Source: Achromobacter veterisilvae (GTDB lineage: Bacteria > Pseudomonadota > Gammaproteobacteria > Burkholderiales > Burkholderiaceae_B). Taken from it: a stretch of 64,000 nt of DNA. The stretch covers positions 62,001-126,000 of the forward strand of contig NZ_UFQC01000013.1 in assembly GCF_900496975.1 (NCBI RefSeq), read 5' to 3'. The notes below the pieces were generated by a model that was given only the letters and a program-made list of their open reading frames with translations, did not search any database and was not told the origin of the DNA. Positions 1-8,697 of the stretch are shown here, in pieces; the first letter of the stretch is position 1; every line of letters begins with the position of its first letter. Position numbers and translations under genes: made by a program.

Positions 1-158
1 AAACCGTTGTCGCGCATGTGCTGGATCCAGTCCTCGCAGCAGCCGCAAGTGGGCGTTTTCCAGACTTCGACCCGGGTGGGCGCCTGCGCGGCGGCAAGGG
101 CGGGCAGGCACAGGGCCGCGGCGAGGGCCAGGCGGCGCGTAAGGCGAGGGACGTTCAT
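1..158 (-). CDS. DUF411 family metal-binding protein, 3' end cut off by window edge
   Basis: Reading from the ATG at 158 gives a basic N-terminus, a hydrophobic signal peptide ending in an Ala-rich cleavage region (LPALAAAQA), then VEVWKTPTCGCCEDW. The CGCC cysteine cluster straight after a beta strand is the hallmark of the DUF411 family, periplasmic proteins often found beside copper genes. Only about 52 residues lie inside the window. The gene starts 32 bp after copB on the same strand, so it is probably the last visible member of the copper operon, possibly a periplasmic copper-binding protein. The family is recognised from the motif; the exact function is not established. Confidence 0.8.
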   Translation of the reverse strand, partial: MNVPRLTRRLALAAALCLPALAAAQAPTRVEVWKTPTCGCCEDWIQHMRDNG

Positions 159-190
159 GATGCTCCGTGCTGGGGACGTGGACATACGGT

Positions 191-1078
191 TCAGAACCAG
201 AACCGCACGCCCGCCATGATGGCGGTCTGGGACCGGCTGGCGCCGGCGTCCGACGCGTAGCGGGCGGTCTGGCCGAACTTGCGTTCAAAGGATACGCCAA
301 TATAGGGCACGAACTCGCGGGTGACCTCGTAGCGCAGCCGCAGCGACAGCGATCCGTCCGACAGGCCGGAGCCGATGCCGCGTTCCGGGTCGTCCTTGCC
401 GTAGAGGCTGGCTTCCAGCTCCGGCGTGAAGATCAGGCGCTGCGTCAGCAGCAGGTCGTATTCGGCCTTCAGTGCCAGCGCCGTGCGGCCGGACGAGCCC
501 GCGTAGCCGGTGGCTTCGAGTTCGATGTTGTAGGGCAGGACGCCTTCGACGCCGATGGCCGCCCAGTTGCGCTTGGGGCCGGCGCCGATGTCCCGGCGCG
601 CGCCCAGTTGCAGGTCCCAGAAGGGCGAGACGGCATGGCTCCAGAACGCTTCGACCTTGCCGTCCGATCCTTCGCCGTTCTCGCGTTCGCCCTCGCTCTT
701 GACCAGCAGGCGGTCGGTGGCGGTGCCGAACCAGAAGCGCCCGTCCCAGTCCAGCGCGTTCCGCCCATCGCGGTTGCGCAAGACGCCGAACCTGTCGAAC
801 AGCACCTGCCAAGTGGGCGCGTTGTCCATCATGTGCGGATGGATGCCGTAGCTGTCGTAGCCGCGTTCGCCCGCGCCGTCGCTGGACGGCAGGCTGCCGA
901 TGGGCGGGGCGGCCCGCGCGCCGTCCTCCATCGGCCCGTGGTCCATCGACCCGTGGTCCATTCCAGGCATGGAACCATGGTCCATCGCGGCCGGCTGGGC
1001 CCAGGCGGCGGGGGCGGACAGCGCCGCGGCCAGCGCGCAGGCGCGCAACCGTCCGGTGTGGCGATTCATCGGTTTCAT
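191..1078 (-). CDS. copB: Copper resistance outer membrane protein CopB
   Basis: The 295-residue protein has a signal peptide (ending near AAWAQ), then a Met/His/Asp-rich segment with repeats of the form MDHGSM (about residues 31-50), the copper-binding feature of CopB/PcoB. The rest alternates like a beta barrel and ends in the aromatic residue of an outer membrane protein (VRFWF). CopB is thought to bind or sequester copper at the outer membrane. The start lies 3 bp after the copA stop, so translation is probably coupled. A second in-frame ATG three codons downstream is a possible start. Confidence 0.93.
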   Translation of the reverse strand: MKPMNRHTGRLRACALAAALSAPAAWAQPAAMDHGSMPGMDHGSMDHGPMEDGARAAPPIGSLPSSDGAGERGYDSYGIHPHMMDNAPTWQVLFDRFGVLRNRDGRNALDWDGRFWFGTATDRLLVKSEGERENGEGSDGKVEAFWSHAVSPFWDLQLGARRDIGAGPKRNWAAIGVEGVLPYNIELEATGYAGSSGRTALALKAEYDLLLTQRLIFTPELEASLYGKDDPERGIGSGLSDGSLSLRLRYEVTREFVPYIGVSFERKFGQTARYASDAGASRSQTAIMAGVRFWF

Positions 1079-1081
1079 CGT

Positions 1082-2806
1082 TTACTCCACCACGACCGCT
1101 CTGAACATGCCGGCCTCCATGTGGTACAGCAGGTGGCAGTGGTAGGCCCAGTTTCCGCGCGCGTCCGCGCTGACGCGGTAGCTCAGCCGCTGCGCCGGGT
1201 TGAGGGAGATAGTGTGCTTGCGCACCTGGAAGGCGCCGTCCGGCGATTCCAGGTCGCTCCACAGCCCGTGCAGGTGGATGGGATGCGTCATCATCGTGTC
1301 GTTGACCAGGACGAAGCGCACGCGTTCGCCGTAGCGCAGCACGATGGGCCTGGCGTCCGAGAACTTCACGCCGTTGAAGGACCACATATAGCGCTCCATG
1401 GTCCCGGTCAGGTGCAGCTCGATCTCGCGGGACGGCGCGCGGTCGTCCTCGGGTTCGCGCAGGGACCGCAGGTCGGCGTAGGTCAGCACGCGGCGGCCGT
1501 TGCCGCGCAGGCCGACGCCGGGATCGTCCAGCCGGGTCGACACCACGTCGGGCAGCATGGAATTGCCCACGCCGCGCTCGGCCGGATAGGGGTGTTCGAC
1601 CTCCACCATGCCGCCTTGCCCCGCGCCGGCGCCGTGGCCGCCGTGGTCCATGCCCGGCATGGCGCCATGGCCGCCGCCGCCCATGCCGTGCGCCATGCCC
1701 ATGTCCATCATGCCCAGCAACTGCACGCGGTCCAGCGCCGGCACCTCGGCCTGCATGCCCGCGCGCGGCGCCAGCGTGGCGCGCGCGTAGCCCGAGCGGT
1801 CCATGGCCTGCGAGAAAATGGTGTAGGCGCGCTCGTCCAGGGGCTCGACGATGACGTCATAGGTTTCGGCCACGCCGATGCGGAACTCGTCCACGTCCAC
1901 GGGGCGCACGTCCTGCCCGTCCGCCGCCACCACCGTCATCTTCAGCCCGGGGATGCGGACGTCGAAGTACGTCATCGCGGAACCGTTGATGAAGCGCAGG
2001 CGCACGCGTTCGCCCGGCTGGAACAGGCCCGTCCAGTTGCCGGCCGGCGTGGCGCCGTTGGTGAGGAAGGTATAGGTGGCGCCGGACACGTCTGCCAGGT
2101 CCGACGGATTCATGCGCATTTGTTCCCACATCAGCCGTTCCGACAGCGCGGCGCTCCAGCCCTTGTCGCGGGCCTCGGCGCGCAGGCTTTCGACGCTGGG
2201 CTGGATGCGGTTGTAGTAGTCCGGCATGATCTTCAGCTTGTTGAAGAGCCGCATGGGATCTTCGTCCGTCCAGTCGGACAGCAGCACCGTGTAGTCGCGG
2301 TCGGAAGCGATGGGATCGCGGCGGCGCGGGTCGATGACGATTGCGCCGTACAGGCCGGTCTGTTCCTGGAAGCCGGAGTGGCTGTGATACCAGTACGTGC
2401 CGCTCTGGCGCACGTCGAAGCGGTAGGTGAAGGTCTGCCCCGGATCGATGCCGGGAAAGCTCAGCCCCGGCACGCCGTCCATGTCGGTGGGCAGCAGGAT
2501 GCCGTGCCAGTGGATGGAGGTCTGTTCGCGCAGGCGGTTGGTGACGTGCAGGGTCACCGTGTCGCCTTCGCGCCAGCGCAGCACCGGGGCGGGCAGCCGC
2601 CCGTTCACCGTGGTGCCGATGCGGGCCGCGCCCGTGAAATTCACGGGGGTTTCGCCGATCTCCAGATGGAATTCGGTGCCGCGCAATTCCGCGGCCGCGG
2701 CGGGGGCGGCCAGCGCGGCGCGCCAGTTGCCCAGCGCGGCCAGCGCGCCGCCGCCGGCCAGGCCCTGCACGAAGCGCCGGCGGGAAAGGGGAAGGGAGAC
2801 TGTCAT
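1082..2806 (-). CDS. copA: Copper resistance multicopper oxidase CopA
   Basis: The 574-residue protein starts with a twin-arginine signal (SRRRFVQGLAGG), as expected for a cuproprotein folded before export. Type 1/2/3 copper ligands are visible: HWHG near residue 100, HSHSG near 140, HPIHLHGLW near 507 and HCHLLYHMEAGM near 555. A Met/His/Gly-rich loop at about residues 363-398 (GMDHGGHGAG) is typical of PcoA/CopA and is thought to bind extra Cu(I). It oxidises and detoxifies periplasmic Cu(I). It lies between the cupredoxin gene (25 bp upstream) and copB (3 bp downstream) in one operon. Confidence 0.95.
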   Translation of the reverse strand: MTVSLPLSRRRFVQGLAGGGALAALGNWRAALAAPAAAAELRGTEFHLEIGETPVNFTGAARIGTTVNGRLPAPVLRWREGDTVTLHVTNRLREQTSIHWHGILLPTDMDGVPGLSFPGIDPGQTFTYRFDVRQSGTYWYHSHSGFQEQTGLYGAIVIDPRRRDPIASDRDYTVLLSDWTDEDPMRLFNKLKIMPDYYNRIQPSVESLRAEARDKGWSAALSERLMWEQMRMNPSDLADVSGATYTFLTNGATPAGNWTGLFQPGERVRLRFINGSAMTYFDVRIPGLKMTVVAADGQDVRPVDVDEFRIGVAETYDVIVEPLDERAYTIFSQAMDRSGYARATLAPRAGMQAEVPALDRVQLLGMMDMGMAHGMGGGGHGAMPGMDHGGHGAGAGQGGMVEVEHPYPAERGVGNSMLPDVVSTRLDDPGVGLRGNGRRVLTYADLRSLREPEDDRAPSREIELHLTGTMERYMWSFNGVKFSDARPIVLRYGERVRFVLVNDTMMTHPIHLHGLWSDLESPDGAFQVRKHTISLNPAQRLSYRVSADARGNWAYHCHLLYHMEAGMFRAVVVE

Positions 2807-2831
2807 GTCGGATCCGTTCGGGCGGCGGCGC

Positions 2832-3326
2832 TCACTGCACCGACACCGCGCCCTTCATGCCGGCGGTGTAGTGGCCGGGCTCCAGGCAGCCGAAGGACAC
2901 CGTGCCGGCCTTGTCGAAGCGCCAGACGATCTGGCCGCTCCCGCCGCCTTCCAGCGACACGGCATTGGCTTCCTCGTGGCGCATGCCCGGGTCCTTCATC
3001 ATCATGTCGTAGTGCGCCTTGAGGTCGGCGTCGGTGCCCAGCACCAGTTCGTGCCGGATCCTGCCGGAATTCCGCACGTTCAGGCGCACGGTCTCGCCCG
3101 CCTTGACCTCGATGCGGGCGGGCGTGAAGCGCATGGCGTCGGTCATGTCGACGTCGATGCTGCGGGTGACGCGGGCCGGGTCGCCCGGCTTGCCGATGGG
3201 GGCCGAGGCGGCCGGCGCGGCGTGGCCGGCGTGGTCGCCATGGCCGCCGGCGGCATGCGCGGAGCCCGCGCCGAGCGTCAGGGCCAGGAAGGCGGCTTGG
3301 GTGGTGCGGAGCAGAATGCCTTTCAC
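2832..3326 (-). CDS. Periplasmic cupredoxin (CopI-like), first structural gene of the cop operon
   Basis: Signal peptide (FLALTLGAGSAHA), a short His-rich stretch (GGHGDHAGHAA) and a plastocyanin-like cupredoxin domain. The type 1 site is visible as RHEL (His) followed by the C-terminal FGCLEPGHYTAGM, i.e. Cys, His and Met ligands. The frame is open to an ATG-like codon at 3359, but I choose the GTG at 3326: it has GAGGA about seven bases upstream and begins directly with a normal signal peptide (VKGILLRTTQ), giving 164 residues. Probably a periplasmic copper carrier or tolerance factor. It is the first gene behind the palindrome at 3397-3412. Confidence 0.85.
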   Translation of the reverse strand: MKGILLRTTQAAFLALTLGAGSAHAAGGHGDHAGHAAPAASAPIGKPGDPARVTRSIDVDMTDAMRFTPARIEVKAGETVRLNVRNSGRIRHELVLGTDADLKAHYDMMMKDPGMRHEEANAVSLEGGGSGQIVWRFDKAGTVSFGCLEPGHYTAGMKGAVSVQ

Positions 3327-3396
3327 GCGGATCCTCGATGGTGGGGACGGTGATGGCACTGTAGGAAAACGGCGGTGACCCTATCCTGTCGCCCGG

Positions 3397-3412
3397 ATTA
3401 CATTTTTGTAAT
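3397..3412 (-). promoter_or_regulatory. Candidate CopR box
   Basis: ATTACATTTTTGTAAT is a perfect inverted repeat (ATTACA, four bases, TGTAAT). It overlaps the last codons and stop of copS and lies about 70 bp upstream of the cupredoxin start. Response regulators of the CopR/CusR class are known to bind AT-rich inverted repeats of this type ahead of copper operons. It would let copper induce the structural genes separately from copRS. I see no similar box directly upstream of copR. Confidence 0.6.
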
Positions 3413-4801
3413 GTCGGCCGCCGCGGCGTGGCCGTCGGGCCCGCGCAGGGTGATGCCGACGACGGTGCCGCGGGCGTCCGACGCGGCGTCCACTTCGCCG
3501 CCGTGCATGCGGGCGATGGCGCGCACGATGGCCAGGCCCAGCCCGTGGCCTTCGCTGCGCGGCGCGCGCGCCTGGCCCGAGCGGAAGAAGCGGTCGAAGA
3601 TTCGGGGCAGGTCGGCGGCGGGGATGGGGGGGCCGGGGTTGCGCGCTTCCACCCGGGCGCCGGCCGGCGACGCCGAGCACGACAGCACGATTTCGCCGCC
3701 GCGGGGCGTGGCCTTGATGGCGTTGGAGATCAGGTTGGCCAGCGCGCGGCGCACCAGCCCCGGGTTGGCGGCGACGGCGGCATCTCCCTCGCAGCGCAGG
3801 GCGACCCCGTGTTCCTCCAGGGTGGCCTCGTAGTATTCCGCCACGCGCCGCGCTTCGGCGGCCAGCGATACCGGCTTGAGGTCCGCCGCCCGTTCGCCGC
3901 GGTCGGCGCGGGCCAGGAACAGCATGTCGTTGACCAGGGTCTTCAGGTCTTCCAGTTCTTCCAGGTTGGATTCCAGGGCGTCGCGCAGTTCATTGGCGCT
4001 GCGCGGCGACGACAGCATGACCTGCGCGCCGTTGATCAGCGTGGCCAGCGGCGTGCGCAGTTCGTGCGCCACGTCGGCATTGAAGCCCTCCATCTGCTGG
4101 TAGGCCTCTTGCAGCCGCTCCAGGGTCCGGTTGAAGGACCGCACCAGTTCGTGCAGTTCGCGGTCGGTGTCTTCCAGCGGCAGGCGCCGCGACAGGTTGT
4201 CGGGCTGGATGCGGGCCGCCTGTTCGGACAGCCTGCGCGCCGGCGCCATGCTGCGGCGCACGGCCCAGGCGGCCAGCATCACCGTCGCGCCCACCCACAG
4301 CGCGCAGATCAGCGCCAGCGCGGTGCCATAGGCATACAGGAACTGCGAACTGCTGCGGGTGCTGACGGCCACGGTCAACTGCGCGCCGGGCAGGATGCGG
4401 TCGTTCATGTCCACGCGCAGCCCGCGCATGCGGCCGCCGTCCGGGGCCTGCAACACGACCTGCCTGTCCGGCAGCGTTTCCAGCGTTTCGGGGGCGGCGC
4501 CGCCGTAGACCACTTTGCCCTGGGCGTCCAGGATCCAGATCCCCAATTGGCCCTGGCCCGCCCGCATCTCGTCGAAAGTGGCGGCCAGGTCCTGCAGGCC
4601 GCTGGCGCTGTTCTGCATGTCGATCAGGTGGTCGATCAGTTCCAGCTTGCCGCTGACCTCGGTGATTTCCTGGCGCTCGACCTCGCGCTTGAGCGCCCAG
4701 AACAGGGTGGCGCCCGCCAGGCTGGACACCAGCAGCGCGATGGCGCCCAGCAGCAAGGTCAGGCGCGCCTGCATGGAGCGCATGCGCGGCGGCTTTTTCA
4801 T
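3398..4801 (-). CDS. copS: Heavy-metal sensor histidine kinase CopS
   Basis: The 467-residue kinase has an N-terminal membrane helix ([14 protein letters not shown]), a periplasmic domain of about 130 residues, a second helix ([18 protein letters not shown]), a HAMP region, a HisKA dimerisation domain with the phospho-accepting His in VAHELRTP (near residue 244), and an HATPase domain ([20 protein letters not shown]). The box usually written DxGxGI reads NPGPPIP, a variation common in CusS/CopS-type kinases. It presumably senses periplasmic copper and phosphorylates CopR. It overlaps copR by 4 bp, and the structural cop genes lie directly downstream. Confidence 0.93.
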   Translation of the reverse strand: MKKPPRMRSMQARLTLLLGAIALLVSSLAGATLFWALKREVERQEITEVSGKLELIDHLIDMQNSASGLQDLAATFDEMRAGQGQLGIWILDAQGKVVYGGAAPETLETLPDRQVVLQAPDGGRMRGLRVDMNDRILPGAQLTVAVSTRSSSQFLYAYGTALALICALWVGATVMLAAWAVRRSMAPARRLSEQAARIQPDNLSRRLPLEDTDRELHELVRSFNRTLERLQEAYQQMEGFNADVAHELRTPLATLINGAQVMLSSPRSANELRDALESNLEELEDLKTLVNDMLFLARADRGERAADLKPVSLAAEARRVAEYYEATLEEHGVALRCEGDAAVAANPGLVRRALANLISNAIKATPRGGEIVLSCSASPAGARVEARNPGPPIPAADLPRIFDRFFRSGQARAPRSEGHGLGLAIVRAIARMHGGEVDAASDARGTVVGITLRGPDGHAAAADITKM

Positions 4802-5502
4802 GCGGGGCGGCCATCTGGGGGGCGGCCGTCCGCGGGGCGCGATTCCAGCACGTAGCCCATGCCGCGCACCGTGTGCAGCAATTTGGTGTCGTAGGGGTCG
4901 TCCAGCTTGCCGCGCAGCCGCCGCACGGCGACGTCGATGACGTTGGTGTCGCTGTCGAAGTTCATGTCCCAGACCTGTTCGGCCAGCGTCGTGCGCGACA
5001 GCACCTGGCCCTGGCGGCGCAGCAGCAGCGCCAGCAGGCTGAATTCCTTGGCGGTCAGGTCCAGCCGCCGCCCGGCCCGCTGGGCGCGGCGCCGCGCCAG
5101 GTCCAGTTCCAGGTCGGCCAGCCGCAGCACCGTGGGTTCCTGCGAGCGCCCGCGCCGCAGCAGCGCCTGCACGCGCGCCAGGAACTCCGAGAAGGCGAAG
5201 GGTTTGACCAGGTAGTCGTCGGCGCCGCCCTCCAGCCCGCGCACGCGGTCTTCCACGGCGTCGCGCGCCGTCAGCATCAGGATCGGGGTGTCTTTCTGGG
5301 CGCGCACGGCGGCCAGGACGCCGAACCCGTCCACGCCCGGCAGCATCACGTCCAGCACGATCAGGTCGTAGGCGCCTTCCAGCGCCAGGTGCAGGCCGTT
5401 CACGCCGTCGCGGGCGAGGTCCACGACGTGGCTTTGCTCCGACAGCCCCTTTTTGAGGTAGTCGGCCAGTTTGGGTTCGTCTTCGATGACCAGGATGCGC
5501 AT
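4798..5502 (-). CDS. copR: Copper response regulator CopR (OmpR/PhoB family)
   Basis: Receiver domain with the acidic pocket (VIEDEP), phospho-acceptor Asp51 in VLDVMLPG and the conserved Lys in YLVKPF, followed by an OmpR-type winged helix ([32 protein letters not shown]). The frame continues seven codons upstream, but [10 protein letters not shown] at 5502 is the normal start for this family and gives 234 residues. The stop overlaps the copS start (ATGA). The C-terminal tail is an unusual low-complexity repeat ([11 protein letters not shown]). It probably activates the cop structural genes through the 3397-3412 palindrome. Confidence 0.93.
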   Translation of the reverse strand: MRILVIEDEPKLADYLKKGLSEQSHVVDLARDGVNGLHLALEGAYDLIVLDVMLPGVDGFGVLAAVRAQKDTPILMLTARDAVEDRVRGLEGGADDYLVKPFAFSEFLARVQALLRRGRSQEPTVLRLADLELDLARRRAQRAGRRLDLTAKEFSLLALLLRRQGQVLSRTTLAEQVWDMNFDSDTNVIDVAVRRLRGKLDDPYDTKLLHTVRGMGYVLESRPADGRPPDGRPA

Positions 5503-5556
5503 GGCCGAAAATTTACCATCCACGCCGCGCGATCGGCGCGGATGGGCGCAGCGGGG

Positions 5557-6864
5557 TCAGACGGTGGTTTCGACCGCGACGCGGTCCGGCGGAAAGCGCA
5601 GGGCGAATACGCTGCCCTTGCCCTGCTCGCTCGTAATCAGCAGTTCGGCATCGTGTCGCATGGCGATGTGCTTGGTGATCGCCAGCCCCAGGCCGGTGCC
5701 GCCCACGGCGCGCGAGCGGCCGCGGTCCACGCGGTAGAAGCGTTCGGTCAGGCGGGGCAGGTGGCGGGCGGGGATGCCGATGCCGGTGTCCTGCACGCTG
5801 TAGCGCGCGCCGCCGTCCTCTTCGCGCGCCCAGCGCACGGTGATGGTGCCGCCGTCGGGCGTGTACCGCACGGCGTTGGTCAGCAGGTTTGACAGGGCCG
5901 AGGCCAGCTCGGTTTCCGCGCCCAGCACGTCCAGGGATTCGTCGATGTGCCACTCCAGCACGTGGCGGCCGCCCGACAGCGCCTCGACCTGCTGGCGCGC
6001 CTTCTGCAGCAGGGCGCTGATGTTGACGGCGCGCGGGTCGGTGCCGGGCGACGATTCCAGCGTGGACAGGGTCAGCAGGTCTTCCACGATGGCCTGCATG
6101 CGCTGGGCCTGCTCGTGCATCATGTCGATGTACTGTTCGCGCTGCTCGGCCGGCAGGGCGTCCGAAGGCATGTCGCGCAGCGTTTCCAGGAAGCCCGCCA
6201 GCACCGTCAGGGGGGTGCGCAGTTCGTGCGACACGTTGGCGACGAAATCGCGGCGGGTGGTTTCCAGGCGCTCGATCTGGGTGACGTCGCGGGTGATCAG
6301 CAGGCGCTGGTTGCTGGCGTAGGCCGTCAACTGCATCATCATCAGCCGTTCCTGCCCGTTCTGGCCCAGGCGCACCAGGATGGGGTCGGGCCAGGACGGG
6401 CGGTGCGCGTATTCCACGAATTCCGGAGCGCGCAGCAGGTTCAGCAGGTTATGGCCCCGGTCGGCCGGAAGGCGCAGCCCCAGGTGCTGGCGCGCCATGC
6501 GGTTGCACCAGTCGATCTGGAAATCCTCGTTCAGGGTCACCGCGCCGTCGGGCAGCGCCTGGGCGGCCGCCAGCATGCCGTGCATGGTGTCCCGGGTTTC
6601 GTCCAGTTCGCGGGCGCGGGCCCGGGTGTAGCGGTACAGCGGGGCGAGGATGTCGTCCCAGGGGCCGACGGAGGCGGGCGGGGAGGAGTCGGGGTTGTTG
6701 GCCCAGCGGGAGACGAGGTGCAGCCGCCAACTGCGCCAGACCAGCATGGCGGACAGCGCGGCGCTGAACAGGATCCAGCCCGCCGGATCTCCAATGAGCC
6801 ATTGGGCGATGGACGCCGCGACCGCCCACAGGGCGATCAGGAAAAGGGTGCGCAGCCAGATCAT
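5557..6864 (-). CDS. phoR: Phosphate regulon sensor kinase PhoR
   Basis: The 435-residue kinase begins with two closely spaced hydrophobic helices with almost no periplasmic loop, as in PhoR, then a linker, a PAS-like domain (about residues 95-200, FQIDWCNRMARQHLG), HisKA with FVANVSHELRTPLTV, and HATPase with NLLTNAVRYTP, DTGIGIP and GGTGLGLAI. It controls the phosphorylation state of PhoB according to phosphate supply. It starts 12 bp after phoB. No phoU or pst genes are in the window, so the signal-transfer partners are encoded elsewhere. Confidence 0.92.
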   Translation of the reverse strand: MIWLRTLFLIALWAVAASIAQWLIGDPAGWILFSAALSAMLVWRSWRLHLVSRWANNPDSSPPASVGPWDDILAPLYRYTRARARELDETRDTMHGMLAAAQALPDGAVTLNEDFQIDWCNRMARQHLGLRLPADRGHNLLNLLRAPEFVEYAHRPSWPDPILVRLGQNGQERLMMMQLTAYASNQRLLITRDVTQIERLETTRRDFVANVSHELRTPLTVLAGFLETLRDMPSDALPAEQREQYIDMMHEQAQRMQAIVEDLLTLSTLESSPGTDPRAVNISALLQKARQQVEALSGGRHVLEWHIDESLDVLGAETELASALSNLLTNAVRYTPDGGTITVRWAREEDGGARYSVQDTGIGIPARHLPRLTERFYRVDRGRSRAVGGTGLGLAITKHIAMRHDAELLITSEQGKGSVFALRFPPDRVAVETTV

Positions 6865-6876
6865 GGTGCGGCAGTT

Positions 6877-7575
6877 TTACCGCGTCGGGAGCTGGGCGGT
6901 AAACCGGTAGCCGCTGCCGCGGACCGTTTCCACGTGCGCGTCATGGCCGCTGGGCTCCAGCGCCTTGCGCAGGCGGCGGATGTGGACGTCGACCGTGCGT
7001 TCTTCCACGAAGACGTGGTCGCCCCAGACCTGGTCCAGCAACTGCGAACGGGAGAACACCCGCTCGGGGTGGGTCATGAAGAAGTGCAGCAGGCGGAATT
7101 CGGTGGGGCCGATCTGCAGCGACTGGCTGTTGCCCGACAGGCGATGCGTCACCGGATCCAGCTTCAGGCCGCCCACGTCGATCACGTCGTCGGTGAGCTG
7201 GGGCGCGCGGCGGCGCAGCACGGCCTTGATGCGGGCCATCAGCTCCTTGGGCGAGAACGGCTTGGTAATGTAGTCGTCAGCGCCGGCTTCCAGGCCGTCC
7301 ACCTTGTCCTGTTCCGAGCCCTTGGCGGTCAGCATGATGACCGGGACGGCCCGGGTGCGTTCGTCGTTGCGCAGCTTGCGCGCCATGGCGAGGCCGGAGG
7401 TGCCGGGCAGCATCCAGTCCAGCAGGATCAGGTCGGGGAGTTCGGCGCGGATCAGGGTCTGGGCCTGGTCGGCGTCGAAGGCGCGCAGCACCTTGTGCCC
7501 GGCGAAGGACAGGTTGACGGCGATCAGTTCCTGGATGGCGGGTTCGTCTTCGACGACGAGGATGGTGCTGGACAT
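6877..7575 (-). CDS. phoB: Phosphate regulon response regulator PhoB
   Basis: Receiver domain with VVEDEP, Asp53 in LLDWMLPG and Lys in [10 protein letters not shown]; the last motif and the [18 protein letters not shown] stretch are typical of PhoB rather than other OmpR-family members. The C-terminal winged helix contains [14 protein letters not shown] and ends [12 protein letters not shown]. At 232 residues the length matches PhoB. It is divergent from ubiE. I could not find a convincing Pho box in the 160 bp upstream, so autoregulation is not shown by this sequence. Confidence 0.93.
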   Translation of the reverse strand: MSSTILVVEDEPAIQELIAVNLSFAGHKVLRAFDADQAQTLIRAELPDLILLDWMLPGTSGLAMARKLRNDERTRAVPVIMLTAKGSEQDKVDGLEAGADDYITKPFSPKELMARIKAVLRRRAPQLTDDVIDVGGLKLDPVTHRLSGNSQSLQIGPTEFRLLHFFMTHPERVFSRSQLLDQVWGDHVFVEERTVDVHIRRLRKALEPSGHDAHVETVRGSGYRFTAQLPTR

Positions 7576-7736
7576 GGCGGATTGGGCACACTTCTGAGCG
7601 CCGGCGCGGCGCGAACATTGCGATAGTATGGCCGCAATATTTCAGGTATGTGACCGCGGAGGGCCGCCGGAGGCGTCCGCGGGCCTCGGCCAGGGGGCCG
7701 ATAGGCTACCATTGGACGATATATCGGGAATTCACC

Positions 7737-8513
7737 ATGCAAAACCCCTCCGAATCGCAACATTCCGCGGATTCCGCGTCGCCATCCACCCATTTCGGCT
7801 TCCAGTCGGTGCCGGAAAGCGAAAAAGCCCGCAAGGTCGCGGAAGTCTTCCATTCGGTCGCCCAGCGCTACGACGTCATGAACGATTTCATGTCGGCGGG
7901 CCTGCACCGCGTCTGGAAGGCCTTCACCATCGGCCGCGCGGCCATCCGCCCCGGCATGAAGGTGCTGGACATCGCCGGCGGCACGGGCGACCTGGCGAAA
8001 GCCTTCGCCAAGCGGGCCGGGCCCACCGGCGAGGTCTGGCTTACCGACATCAACGATTCCATGCTGCGCGTGGGCCGCGACCGCCTGACCGACGCCGGCC
8101 TGCTGGTCCCCGCCGCGGTGTGCGACGCCGAACGGCTGCCCTTTCCCTCGGGCTATTTCGACCGCGTCAGCGTGGCCTTCGGCCTGCGCAACATGACCCA
8201 CAAGGACCGCGCCCTGGCGGAAATGACCCGGGTGCTCAAGCCGGGCGGCAAGCTGCTGGTGCTGGAATTCTCCCGCGTCGCCAAGCCGCTGGCGCCGGCC
8301 TACGACTGGTATTCCTTCAATGTGCTGCCCTGGCTGGGCAAGAAGATCGCCAAGGACGAGGCCAGCTACCGTTACCTGGCCGAATCGATCCGCATGCATC
8401 CCGACCAGGAAACCCTGGCCGACATGCTGCGCACGGCCGGCCTGGAGCGGGTGCAGTATTTCAACCTGACTGCCGGCATCGCCGCCTTGCACGAAGGCGT
8501 GCGGCTGGGCTGA
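7737..8513 (+). CDS. ubiE: Demethylmenaquinone/2-methoxy-6-polyprenyl-benzoquinol methyltransferase UbiE
   Basis: The 258-residue class I SAM methyltransferase has motif [11 protein letters not shown] at about residues 76-85, [15 protein letters not shown] (the UbiE/COQ5 signature) and [14 protein letters not shown]. It carries out the C-methylation step of ubiquinone synthesis. The frame is open upstream to 7650, but the ATG at 7737 fits the family N-terminus ([22 protein letters not shown]). It opens a ubiquinone cluster that continues with ubiJ and ubiB, interrupted by the Tim44-like gene. Confidence 0.95.
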   Translation: MQNPSESQHSADSASPSTHFGFQSVPESEKARKVAEVFHSVAQRYDVMNDFMSAGLHRVWKAFTIGRAAIRPGMKVLDIAGGTGDLAKAFAKRAGPTGEVWLTDINDSMLRVGRDRLTDAGLLVPAAVCDAERLPFPSGYFDRVSVAFGLRNMTHKDRALAEMTRVLKPGGKLLVLEFSRVAKPLAPAYDWYSFNVLPWLGKKIAKDEASYRYLAESIRMHPDQETLADMLRTAGLERVQYFNLTAGIAALHEGVRLG

Positions 8514-8579
8514 CCGCCCGGGCCCGCGGGATATTTCGCCGCCCCTTGCGGAACTTGTGGGCCGGCGTCTTGTCCGTTA

Positions 8580-8665
8580 TTCTTACGTCATTCAGATTAT
8601 TGTAAGAAAAGTCGCGACCACGGCCCCGCGATCCGCGGGGCTCCCTGCTGCTCGGGGTGGCAGGG
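8580..8665 (+). other. Structured leader before the Tim44-like gene: three inverted repeats
   Basis: Three perfect inverted repeats lie in series between ubiE and the next start at 8698: TTCTTAC/GTAAGAA with a 15-base spacer (8580-8608), GCCCCGCG/CGCGGGGC with a 3-base loop (8623-8641), and CCCTGC/GCAGGG (8643-8665). None is followed by a T-run, so they are not an obvious terminator. They may form a 5' untranslated structure or include an operator. Seen directly; function unknown. Confidence 0.4.
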
Positions 8666-8697
8666 GGCGCGAGTACGAGTACGAGGGAGCAAAACTT

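Noticed and set aside
5525..5541. Terminator between phoR and copR (CCGCGC/GCGCGG stem)
   Set aside because: Only a 6-bp stem without a T-run; too weak to call, though it could partly separate the two units.
7576..7736. Pho box upstream of phoB
   Set aside because: No pair of CTGTCAT-like half-sites at 11-bp spacing could be found in the divergent gap.
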